Source: Streptomyces chattanoogensis (lineage in GTDB: Bacteria; Actinomycetota; Actinomycetes; Streptomycetales; Streptomycetaceae). From it: DNA of 64,000 nucleotides. A model generated the notes under the pieces. The model worked only from the letters and a program-made list of their open reading frames with translations, was not told where the DNA came from and made no database searches. The translations under genes and the position numbers were made by a program. The stretch is from contig NZ_LGKG01000141.1 in the NCBI RefSeq assembly GCF_001294335.1, forward strand, positions 62,001-126,000, given 5' to 3'. Shown here one piece after another: positions 1 through 6,496 of the stretch. How positions within the stretch are numbered: the first letter of the stretch is position 1; every line of letters starts with the position of its first letter.

Positions 1-11
1 TGGCTGCATCT

Positions 12-1175
12 ATGGATGCGGGCCTCAAGCGCGAGCTGGAGGCGAAGGTCCACGCCGGAGAGCGGCTGACCCGCGAGGACGGTATCGCCCTCTACGAGTC
101 CGACGACCTGGCATGGCTGGGCGGCCTCGCCCACGAGGTGCGCACCCGCAAGAACGGCGACGTCGTCCACTTCAACGTCAACCGTCACCTCAACATGACG
201 AATGTGTGCACCGCGTCGTGCGCCTACTGCTCCTTCCAGCGCAAGCCGGGCGAGAAGGACGCGTACACGATGCGCATCGAGGAGGCCGTCCGCCTCGCCA
301 AGGCGATGGAGGGCGAGAACCTCACCGAGCTGCACATCGTCAACGGTCTGCACCCGACCCTCCCCTGGCGCTACTACCCGCGCTCCCTCAAGGCGCTCAA
401 GGAAGCCCTCCCGCAGGTCTCCCTGAAGGCCTTCACCGCGACCGAGATCCACCACTTCGAGACCATCTCCGGGCTCACCGCCTCCGAGATCCTCGACGAG
501 CTGATCGACGCCGGCCTGGAGTCGCTGACCGGCGGCGGCGCCGAGATCTTCGACTGGGAGGTCCGGCAGCACATCGTCGACCACCGCACCCACTGGGAAG
601 ACTGGTCGCGCATCCACCGCCTCGCCCACGAAAAGGGCCTCAAGACCCCCTCGACGATGCTCTACGGGCACATCGAGGAGCCCCGCCACCGCGTCGACCA
701 CGTCCTTCGCCTGCGCGAACTCCAGGACGAAACGGGCGGCTTCCAGGTCTTCATCCCCCTGCGCTACCAGCACGACTTCGTCGACATGCAGGACGGCAAG
801 GTCCGCAACAGGCTGCAGGCCCGTACGACCATGGCCAGCGGCGCCGAGGCCCTCAAGACCTTCGCCGTCTCCCGCCTGCTGTTCGACAACGTCCCGCACA
901 TCAAGTGCTTCTGGGTGATGCACGGTCTGCAGACCACCCAGCTCGCCCTCCAGCACGGCGCGGACGACATGGACGGCTCGGTCGTCGAGTACAAGATCAC
1001 GCATGACGCGGACAACTACGGCACCCCGAACAAGCTCACCCGCGAGGACCTCCTCGAGCTGATCCGCGACGCCGGCTTCCGCCCCGTCGAGCGCAACACC
1101 CGCTACGAGGCCATCCGCGAGTACCTCGGCCCGGACCCGGACCGCCGCGAGTCCCCGCAGCCGATGCGCGTCTGA
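12..1175 (+). CDS. mqnE: Aminodeoxyfutalosine (aminofutalosine) synthase MqnE
   Basis: A 387-residue radical-SAM enzyme of the futalosine route to menaquinone. MqnE joins the enolpyruvyl ether made by MqnA to adenosine from S-adenosylmethionine, giving aminofutalosine. The [4Fe-4S] motif CTASCAYC (Cys66, Cys70, Cys73) follows the typical FNVNRHLNMTNV stretch, and the C-terminal GLQTTQLALQHGADDMDG region is characteristic of the MqnE/MqnC group. Length matches actinobacterial MqnE. The ATG lies only 11 nt inside the window, so its ribosome site cannot be examined. The partner enzymes mqnA and mqnC lie 12 and 17 kb downstream in the same orientation. MqnB and MqnD are not in the window. The alternative, MqnC, is excluded because a better MqnC is encoded at 17505. 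Confidence 0.95.
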   Translation: MDAGLKRELEAKVHAGERLTREDGIALYESDDLAWLGGLAHEVRTRKNGDVVHFNVNRHLNMTNVCTASCAYCSFQRKPGEKDAYTMRIEEAVRLAKAMEGENLTELHIVNGLHPTLPWRYYPRSLKALKEALPQVSLKAFTATEIHHFETISGLTASEILDELIDAGLESLTGGGAEIFDWEVRQHIVDHRTHWEDWSRIHRLAHEKGLKTPSTMLYGHIEEPRHRVDHVLRLRELQDETGGFQVFIPLRYQHDFVDMQDGKVRNRLQARTTMASGAEALKTFAVSRLLFDNVPHIKCFWVMHGLQTTQLALQHGADDMDGSVVEYKITHDADNYGTPNKLTREDLLELIRDAGFRPVERNTRYEAIREYLGPDPDRRESPQPMRV

Positions 1176-1222
1176 CCCGGCGGTACGGACCTCTGTCACG
1201 GACGTCTGTCAGTGGCGGGAGT

Positions 1223-1228
1223 TAGGGT
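1223..1228 (+). promoter_or_regulatory. -10 element TAGGGT of a probable leaderless promoter
   Basis: TAGGGT ends exactly 7 nt before the ATG at 1236, and no GGAGG-like sequence precedes that ATG. This is the geometry of leaderless transcripts in Streptomyces, where transcription begins at the start codon. A -35 box is not convincing. Confidence 0.5.
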
Positions 1229-1235
1229 CCGGGTC

Positions 1236-1760
1236 ATGAACGTGCGTTTCGACCTGGACCCTTCCGTCACCCCCGAACTCCACGACGGACTGTGCCGGTT
1301 GTGGACCGACGTCTCCAACGCGGGCGGCGCGGTCGGCTTCGTCCCGCCGGTGACCCGCGAGGACATACGTCCCGATCTGCTCAGGAAGCTGACGGCCCTG
1401 GCCGAGGGCCGCGAGCGCCTGCTGGTCGGCCGCGACGAGACCGGCCGGGTCCTGGCGACGGCGTATCTCGCCCCCACCGGCCACCGCCTGATGCAGCACT
1501 GGCTGTGGGTCTACACCGTCATGGTGGACCCCTCCCTCCAGGGCCGGGGGATCGGCCGCGCCCTGATGTCCGCGGTGGCCGACGCCGCCCGCACCTTCGA
1601 GGGCATCCGCGGTATACGCCTCACCTGCCGCGGCGGCACCGGCGCCCGCCGCTTCTACGAGGCCTGCGGCTACAAGGTGGTCGGCCGGGTCCCGGGTGCG
1701 ATCAAGGTGGCGGAGGGGGAGTTCCGGGATGACATCACGATGTGGCTCGAGCTGGCCTGA
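1236..1760 (+). CDS. GNAT-family N-acetyltransferase
   Basis: A 174-residue protein with the GNAT fold. The acetyl-CoA binding motif A is visible as VMVDPSLQGRGIGRALMSAV (Q-x-x-G-x-G/A), followed by a RLTCRGGTGARRFYEACGYK motif B in which the tyrosine after the last helix is kept. The substrate cannot be deduced. I chose the ATG at 1236 because a -10 hexamer sits 7 nt upstream; a GTG at 1212 in the same frame would place that hexamer inside the gene. It follows mqnE by 60 nt in the same direction, but its own promoter suggests independent transcription. Confidence 0.8.
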   Translation: MNVRFDLDPSVTPELHDGLCRLWTDVSNAGGAVGFVPPVTREDIRPDLLRKLTALAEGRERLLVGRDETGRVLATAYLAPTGHRLMQHWLWVYTVMVDPSLQGRGIGRALMSAVADAARTFEGIRGIRLTCRGGTGARRFYEACGYKVVGRVPGAIKVAEGEFRDDITMWLELA

Positions 1761-1770
1761 GCGGGGGCGG

Positions 1771-1926
1771 CAGCGGGCGGACGATCCCGCCGAGGCGTTG
1801 CGGGAGGCCGACCGGCGCAAGGCCGAGTCCGCCGTCACGGAGCTCGGCTGCGTACCCCTACCGGAACCGCTGCTGAACCGCTCCTACGACGGCGTGACCG
1901 GGCTGCGGGCGATCCACTGCCGGTGA
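1771..1926 (+). pseudogene. Orphan C-terminal coding remnant
   Basis: One frame directly after the GNAT stop has the strong third-position G/C bias of real genes here, reads a natural-looking peptide (DDPAEALREADRRKAESAV ... LNRSYDGVTGLRAIHC) and ends in TGA at 1924-1926. There is no start codon with a ribosome site; upstream the frame runs into the GNAT gene in a different phase. It looks like the last ~50 codons of a gene whose front part was deleted. I do not recognise the family. Confidence 0.35.
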
Positions 1927-2058
1927 TCCGCGGACAGTGACCCCGGGTGAGGGACCCGGCATCGTCCGGCGGCCGCGGGGCCGGGAAAGATCGCCCGTGC
2001 CGCTGTGCTTCACTGGCAGGAGACCCTTTCGGTTGCCGTTGAGAAGAAGGTCCAGTCC

Positions 2059-2346
2059 GTGAGTAGCCCCCAGTTCGCCACGCTCCGCTACACCGCGCTT
2101 CGCATCGGCCTCTTCATCGCCTCGTTCGCCGTGGTGTGGGTGCTGGCCTACTTCCGGATCATCCCCCTCGGCATCGGCAGCTCGAATCTCCCCTGGCTCC
2201 TGCTGCTGGCCATCGTGATCTCCGCTCCGCTCAGCTTCGTGCTGCTGCGCAGGCAGCGGGATGCGATGTCCGAGCAGATCGTGGCCAAGGTCGACCGCCA
2301 GCGCGAGCGCCTCGCGGCCAACCGCGGCCAGGAGGACGGCGTGTAA
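2059..2346 (+). CDS. DUF4229-type small membrane protein
   Basis: A 95-residue protein with two hydrophobic helices (IGLFIASFAVVWVLAYF and LPWLLLLAIVISAPLSFVLL) and a basic, charged tail RRQRDAMSEQIVAKVDRQRERL. This layout matches the actinobacterial DUF4229 family, of unknown function, commonly found near menaquinone genes in Streptomyces. The start is GTG at 2059, preceded by GAGAAGAAGG with 8 nt spacing; an upstream frame extension to 2005 has no ribosome site. A strong terminator follows. Confidence 0.75.
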   Translation: MSSPQFATLRYTALRIGLFIASFAVVWVLAYFRIIPLGIGSSNLPWLLLLAIVISAPLSFVLLRRQRDAMSEQIVAKVDRQRERLAANRGQEDGV

Positions 2347-2373
2347 GACGCCTCACACCGAGCCTCGCGCCAC

Positions 2374-2430
2374 CGGGCGCCCGGCTGTTGGGAACGCACT
2401 CCCCAACGGCCGGGCGCCCGCCGCGTTTTA
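2374..2430 (+). terminator. Intrinsic terminator after the DUF4229 gene
   Basis: Arms 2374-2392 and 2402-2420 form a 19-bp stem (one G-U pair) capped by a short loop and followed by CCGCGTTTTA. The CGGGCGCCCGGC core is exactly repeated in the complementary arm. Confidence 0.85.
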
Positions 2431-2511
2431 CGCCCCTTTCGTCCCCTGTGTCGCGTCGCCCGTCCGCCCCCGTCTGAAAGATTTTCTTTGGGTCCCTCAA
2501 AGTTCAAGTGT

Positions 2512-2517
2512 TAACGT
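2512..2517 (+). promoter_or_regulatory. -10 element TAACGT for the leader peptide and transporter
   Basis: TAACGT ends 7 nt before the ATG at 2525, with no ribosome site in between. It implies a leaderless mRNA beginning at the leader-peptide start codon. TTTGGG at 2487-2492 is a poor -35 candidate with 19-nt spacing. Confidence 0.5.
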
Positions 2518-2524
2518 GCTTTAC

Positions 2525-2629
2525 ATGAAGACAGCAGCTGCGCCCCCGTCCCCCATGAGCGTTCCGCTCGTGGCGCGCCTGCACGTCGATCTTTGCCGCT
2601 GTGTGTCCGCGGCCTGTTGCCGCCGCTGA
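2525..2629 (+). CDS. Cysteine-rich leader peptide (HVDLCR family)
   Basis: A 34-codon open frame, MKTAAAPPSPMSVPLVAR followed by LHVDLCRCVSAACCRR and TGA. The RLHVDLCR..SA.C pattern is that of the putative leader peptides found in Streptomyces upstream of sulfur and other uptake genes. Four of the last eleven residues are Cys, including a Cys-Cys pair three codons before the stop. It starts 7 nt after a -10 hexamer, so it is probably translated from a leaderless transcript; ATG 2555 is an alternative start. It ends 101 nt before the DAACS transporter. Inference: ribosome stalling at the Cys codons when cysteinyl-tRNA is scarce controls the transporter. Function by analogy only. Confidence 0.6.
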   Translation: MKTAAAPPSPMSVPLVARLHVDLCRCVSAACCRR

Positions 2630-2730
2630 CCACCACATATCCAGCGGCCGGAGATCCCTGCGTACGGACTCCTGGCGCCTTTCCACGCCGTCCCTTGTGC
2701 CTTACGCCTGTCCTCACCGGAGTGTGTCCG

Positions 2731-4113
2731 TTGTCGTCCTCGCCCACGTCTGCCCAGGCCACCGCCTCCAAGACGTCCCGAATACCCAAGGTCCCCTTCT
2801 GGGCCCAGATCCTGGCCGGTCTCGTCCTCGGCGTGCTGCTGGGCTGGGTCGCCAAGAGCGGTGATCTCGGCTGGCTCACGTCCACGCTGCAGCACATCGG
2901 CGACCTCTTCGTCCAGCTGCTGAAGCTGGCCGTCGCCCCGCTGGTCTTCTTCGCGATCCTGGTGTCGATCACCAACCTGCGGCAGGTCAACAACGCCGCC
3001 CGGCTCGCCACCCGCACCCTGCTGTGGTTCATGGCCACCTCGCTGATCGCCGTCGCGATCGGCCTGGCCATCGGCCTGCTCACCAACCCCGGCGCGGGCA
3101 CCGGCCTGACCCCCAAGGACGGCAAGCTCCCCGACCACGCCGGCTCCTGGATCGACTTCCTGACCGGCATCGTCCCCACCGACATCATCACGCCGTTCAC
3201 CGAGCTGAACGTCCTGCAGATCGTCTTCATGGCGGCCGTCGCCGGTATCGCCGCCCTCCAGCTCGGCGAGAAGGCCGAACCGGTCCTCACCATCAGCCGC
3301 TCGGTCCTCGAGCTGCTGCAGAAGGCCCTGTGGTGGGTCATCCGCCTTGCCCCGCTCGGCACCGTCGGCCTCATCGGCAACGCCATCGCCACGTACGGCT
3401 GGAACCTGATCGGCAAGTACGCGACCTTCACCGTCGACGTCTACATCGGCTGCGCGCTCGTCCTCTTCGGCGTCTACCCGCTGCTGCTCTCGACCGTCGC
3501 CAAGGTCAACCCGCTGCAGTTCTTCCGCGGCGCCTGGCCCGCCATCCAGCTGGCCTTCGTCTCCCGCTCCTCGGTCGGCACCATGCCGGTCACCCAGAAG
3601 GTCACCGAGCGCCTCGGTGTGCCGCGCGAATACGCCTCCTTCGCGGTGCCGTTCGGCTCGACGACCAAGATGGACGGCTGCGCCTCGATCTACCCGGCGA
3701 TCGCCGCGATCTTCATCGCCCAGATCTTCGACGTCCACCTGAGCATCGGCGACTACATCCTGATCGCCTTCGTCTCGGTCATCGGCTCCGCCGCCACTGC
3801 GGGCCTCACCGGCGCCACGGTCATGCTGACGCTGACCCTGTCCACCCTGGGGCTGCCCCTGGAGGGCGTCGGTCTGCTGATGGCCATCGACCCGATCCTG
3901 GACATGATGAGGACGGCCACCAACGTCGCCGGACAGTCGGTCATCCCGATCCTGGTCTCCGCCAAGGAGAAGATCCTGGACCGCGAGGCCTTCGCCGCCG
4001 CGACCAGCATCCGCATCGGCGACACCGGGACCGGGACCGAGCCCGAGGCCGCTACCGGGACGGTGACCGAGGCGGAAGCCGCTCCGGTGCCCGCCGCGGC
4101 CGCCGCCGGCTGA
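2731..4113 (+). CDS. Dicarboxylate/amino acid:cation symporter (DAACS, SDF family)
   Basis: A 460-residue secondary transporter of the glutamate/dicarboxylate/cystine family. About eight membrane helices are visible. The two hairpin serine-rich loop is AFVSRSSVGTMPVTQKV, the binding region FGSTTKMDGCASIYPAIAAIF, and the family signature is IDPILDMMRTATNVAGQS. The start chosen is TTG at 2731, which has GGAG at 2719-2722 with 8 nt spacing; the frame is open upstream but overlaps the leader. The tail is an E/A-rich low-complexity segment. The substrate is uncertain: the family includes TcyP-type cystine carriers as well as C4-dicarboxylate carriers, and the Cys-rich leader peptide upstream favours cystine. 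Known: family role. Inferred: substrate and control. Confidence 0.85.
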   Translation: MSSSPTSAQATASKTSRIPKVPFWAQILAGLVLGVLLGWVAKSGDLGWLTSTLQHIGDLFVQLLKLAVAPLVFFAILVSITNLRQVNNAARLATRTLLWFMATSLIAVAIGLAIGLLTNPGAGTGLTPKDGKLPDHAGSWIDFLTGIVPTDIITPFTELNVLQIVFMAAVAGIAALQLGEKAEPVLTISRSVLELLQKALWWVIRLAPLGTVGLIGNAIATYGWNLIGKYATFTVDVYIGCALVLFGVYPLLLSTVAKVNPLQFFRGAWPAIQLAFVSRSSVGTMPVTQKVTERLGVPREYASFAVPFGSTTKMDGCASIYPAIAAIFIAQIFDVHLSIGDYILIAFVSVIGSAATAGLTGATVMLTLTLSTLGLPLEGVGLLMAIDPILDMMRTATNVAGQSVIPILVSAKEKILDREAFAAATSIRIGDTGTGTEPEAATGTVTEAEAAPVPAAAAAG

Positions 4114-4178
4114 GGCCGGCAGCGAACGGGACCTCGTGGTCAACGGGGTCCCGTAGCGAACGGGACTCGCAGAAACAC

Positions 4179-4258
4179 CACGGCGCCCCCGCAGTCAGTA
4201 CATCCGGCAACACCCGGTAGATCCGGTACGGATGGACGGCTGCGGGGGCGCCGTCGTG
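4179..4258. terminator. Bidirectional terminator between convergent genes
   Basis: Arms at 4179-4194 and 4240-4258 are complementary over about 16 bp (CGGCGCCCCCGCAG against CTGCGGGGGCGCCG) and enclose a 45-nt loop. It lies between the 3' ends of the symporter and the converging hydrolase. Confidence 0.65.
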
Positions 4259-4272
4259 TCCGGCGGCGCCCG

Positions 4273-5160
4273 TTACCCGGCGGGCGGCACCGCCCCCGTA
4301 TGCGCCAGGATCGCCGCCGCGAGCGGGGCGTGGACGGCCGGCGGGAGGGCGTGGCCCATGCCCGGGATCTCGACGAGACGGGCGTTGCCGACGGCCTGGG
4401 CGATGTGCTGAGGGTGCGGGGGCGGGAAGACCGGCTCAGCCGGGGCGGCGATGACGAGGGTGGGGACCCGGTTCCCGGCGAGTGCGTCGGTGCGGAGCAT
4501 GCCGGAGACGTCGGCCCGGCCGTGCGCGGTGCCGACGCGGTAGTGGCCGGTGTGCTCGATGATGCGGCGCTCCAGGGCGCGGAAGAAGCCGGCGTCGAAG
4601 GGCAGCAGATCACCGGCGAGTACCCGCCAGTGTGCGACACGGCGTTCCACCTCGGCCTCCGCCCCGTGGTCCTCGACGGGGCGGGCCCACATCTCCAGGA
4701 CCTCGGGTGCGATGCCGGGGAGTTCGCCGACCGGGACGGTGGTGCCGTCGGGGCGGGTGTAGGGGGTGGTGCTGAGGGCGCTGGTGCCCATGAGGGTGGC
4801 GCTGATCAACCGGTCGGGGTGGTCGGCGAGCGTCATCTGGGCAAGCATGCCGCCGAGTGACAGGCCGACGAGGTGCGCCCGCGGGATGCCGAGCCCGTCC
4901 AGGACGGTGACGACGTCCGCGGCGAGATCGGCGATCCGGTACGGCTGCTCCTCGAACGGCCAGCTGGAGCGCCCGGTGTCGCGGTGGTCGTAGCGGATGA
5001 CCCGGTGGTGCGCGGCCAGCGCGTCCACCAGCGGTTCCGGCCAGCCGAGGCCGCTCGCCTGGGCGCCCATGACCAGGAGCAGCGGGGGAGCGTCGGCGGG
5101 TCCACGCTGTTCGGTCCACAGGCGGATGCCGGGGGTGGAAGCGTCGATGAACTGCTGCAC
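4273..5160 (-). CDS. Alpha/beta hydrolase, RdmC (aclacinomycin methylesterase)-like
   Basis: A 295-residue alpha/beta hydrolase. The oxyanion segment is LLLVMGAQASGLGWP, the nucleophile elbow GLSLGGM lies near residue 100, and the catalytic His is in IPGMGHALP near the end. The architecture and the GMGHALP/PHPQHIA pattern resemble RdmC-type methylesterases. Odd: the segment that usually carries the acid residue (HDP in RdmC-like enzymes) reads AEPVF, so Asp appears to be replaced by Glu. Start is GTG at 5160, with GGA 8 nt upstream; the frame is open to 5226. It is divergent from the TetR gene, and the TetR operator lies about 140 nt from its start. Substrate unknown. Confidence 0.75.
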   Translation of the reverse strand: MQQFIDASTPGIRLWTEQRGPADAPPLLLVMGAQASGLGWPEPLVDALAAHHRVIRYDHRDTGRSSWPFEEQPYRIADLAADVVTVLDGLGIPRAHLVGLSLGGMLAQMTLADHPDRLISATLMGTSALSTTPYTRPDGTTVPVGELPGIAPEVLEMWARPVEDHGAEAEVERRVAHWRVLAGDLLPFDAGFFRALERRIIEHTGHYRVGTAHGRADVSGMLRTDALAGNRVPTLVIAAPAEPVFPPPHPQHIAQAVGNARLVEIPGMGHALPPAVHAPLAAAILAHTGAVPPAG

Positions 5161-5300
5161 GGCCGGTCCTGTTCGTAGGGGAAAGGGAGGAAGCAGGAAG
5201 AAGGAGCGAGGGTGCGCAATGACCACGCGCGCCCGCGACGAACCGTATCGTCTCGTTATGGCGAGATCATGTCAAGGAACTGGGTGCGGGAGGCGAAGAT

Positions 5301-5321
5301 CGTAAACTTACTTTGCAGTAA
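5301..5321. promoter_or_regulatory. TetR operator, copy 1
   Basis: The core TTACTTTGCAGTAA (5308-5321) has TTACT/AGTAA half-sites. It sits 36 nt before the TetR start and overlaps plausible -10 sequences. A 21-nt stretch starting CGTAAA matches 18 of 21 positions with the sequence at 6175-6195 ahead of the acyl-CoA synthetase, which is otherwise unrelated sequence. This points to autoregulation and control of the synthetase. Confidence 0.75.
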
Positions 5322-5356
5322 ATGCGGCAAAGGGGCGGGACGGAGGGGTATTCGGC

Positions 5357-6025
5357 ATGGGTGCCGTGAAGAGCAAGCGGGTACCGCGGGCGGTCCGGGA
5401 GCAGCAGATGCTGGATGCGGCGGTGCGGACGTTCGCCCGGCGCGGCTACCGGGCGGCCTCGATGGACGAGATCGCCGAGGCCGCCGGGGTCTCCAAACCG
5501 CTGGTCTATCTCTATCTGAATTCCAAGGACGAGCTGTTCACCGCCGTCATCCGGCGGGAGCGGGCGGCGCTGGTGGCGGCCGTGACGGCGGCCGTGGAGC
5601 CGGACGCGCCGGCCGACCGGCAGCTGTGGAGCGGACTGAAGGGGTTCTTCGCACACACCGCCGAACACCCGGACGGCTGGGCCGTCCTGCATCAGCAGGC
5701 CCGTACGCACGGTGAGCCGTTCGCCCTCGAAGTGGCCGCGATGCGCGCCGAGATCGTGGAGTTCGTCACGGACCTGATCGGCGCAGCCGCCAAGGAAGCG
5801 GGCTGCGCCGGGGAACTGGCCGACCGCGAGGTGGCCGGCCTCGCCCATGCGATGGTCGGCGCGGCCGAATCGCTCGCCGAGTGGTCCAACTCCAGCGAAG
5901 GGGAAGGGGCTTACGGAGAACGAGAGCACTCCTCGGCGAAGGACACGGCGGCCACGCTGATGAACCTCGCCTGGGCGGGCCTCGGTCGGATGACCGACGG
6001 CGAACGGTGGGCGCCGGGCGGCTGA
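5357..6025 (+). CDS. TetR/AcrR-family transcriptional regulator
   Basis: A 222-residue repressor-type protein. The N-terminal TetR helix-turn-helix is clear at about residues 13-60 (REQQMLDAAVRTFARRGY, then MDEIAEAAGVSKPLVYLYLNSKDEL). The remaining helical domain is the ligand pocket. It is divergent from an RdmC-like hydrolase and 471 nt upstream of a long-chain acyl-CoA synthetase gene. Both its own promoter and that of the synthetase carry the same palindrome, so its ligand is plausibly an acyl-CoA or fatty acid, as for other TetR proteins of lipid metabolism. ATG start with GGAGGGG upstream at 5340. A terminator at 6055-6097 ends the transcript. Confidence 0.85.
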   Translation: MGAVKSKRVPRAVREQQMLDAAVRTFARRGYRAASMDEIAEAAGVSKPLVYLYLNSKDELFTAVIRRERAALVAAVTAAVEPDAPADRQLWSGLKGFFAHTAEHPDGWAVLHQQARTHGEPFALEVAAMRAEIVEFVTDLIGAAAKEAGCAGELADREVAGLAHAMVGAAESLAEWSNSSEGEGAYGEREHSSAKDTAATLMNLAWAGLGRMTDGERWAPGG

Positions 6026-6054
6026 CGCACCGTCCGACCTGTTGATGCACCCGG

Positions 6055-6097
6055 CGGCGCCGGGCGGACCCTTGGCCGGGGCTTCCGCCCGGCGCCG
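6055..6097 (+). terminator. Terminator after the TetR gene
   Basis: A perfect 14-bp stem (arms 6055-6068 and 6084-6097, CGGCGCCGGGCGGA) with a 15-nt loop, 30 nt after the TetR stop. No T-run follows, as is usual in Streptomyces. Confidence 0.6.
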
Positions 6098-6174
6098 ACT
6101 GGTTGGCGGACGCGCCCACCCGGAATCGGCAAGAGGAAGGCGGTGACCGGGGATTGGCCGGCTCCCGGTCCTCG

Positions 6175-6195
6175 CGTAAATTTACTTCGAAGTAA
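6175..6195. promoter_or_regulatory. TetR operator, copy 2, before the acyl-CoA synthetase gene
   Basis: A perfect 14-bp palindrome TTACTTCGAAGTAA (6182-6195) preceded by CGTAAAT. It is the second copy of the site at 5301-5321. It is AT-rich in a region of about 72% GC, so it stands out. A promoter overlapping it would give a 5' leader of roughly 300 nt for the synthetase. Confidence 0.75.
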
Positions 6196-6496
6196 GGTTA
6201 CTGACGGGTCAGGGGTTGGTCGAGATGAGAGCTGCCGGCGGACCGACGGCAGTACCGACGGCAGTACCGGCTTCAGGACCGACTGCCGCGCCGACTGCAG
6301 CGCCGACTGCAGGGCCAGGGACCGACACCCCAACTCGCCGGCGAACGCGGGCACACCGTACGCACCCCAACGCCACCGGCCCCCGGCCTGGGCACCCCGC
6401 CTGACCCCCACCCGCGGACCTCGCACCAAGAACGCGCCCCCCCCACGCAAGAACGCGCCGCCATTTCCCTCCCACGGAAGAAATGAGGAGCCGCCC
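6196..6496 (+). other. Long untranslated leader with short tandem repeats
   Basis: About 300 nt between operator copy 2 and the synthetase start. It contains two GACGGCAGTACC-type units (near 6241-6270), three GCGCCGACTGCA-type units (near 6280-6310) and two AAGAACGCGCC units (near 6427-6462). No gene with a ribosome site is visible; a low-complexity frame reading PTAVPTAVP/PTAAPTAAP crosses it but looks like repeat translation. Role unknown. Confidence 0.4.

Noticed and set aside
6216-6404. 62-codon PTAVPTAVP-like frame in the synthetase leader
   Set aside because: Product of short tandem repeats without a ribosome site; treated as untranslated leader.
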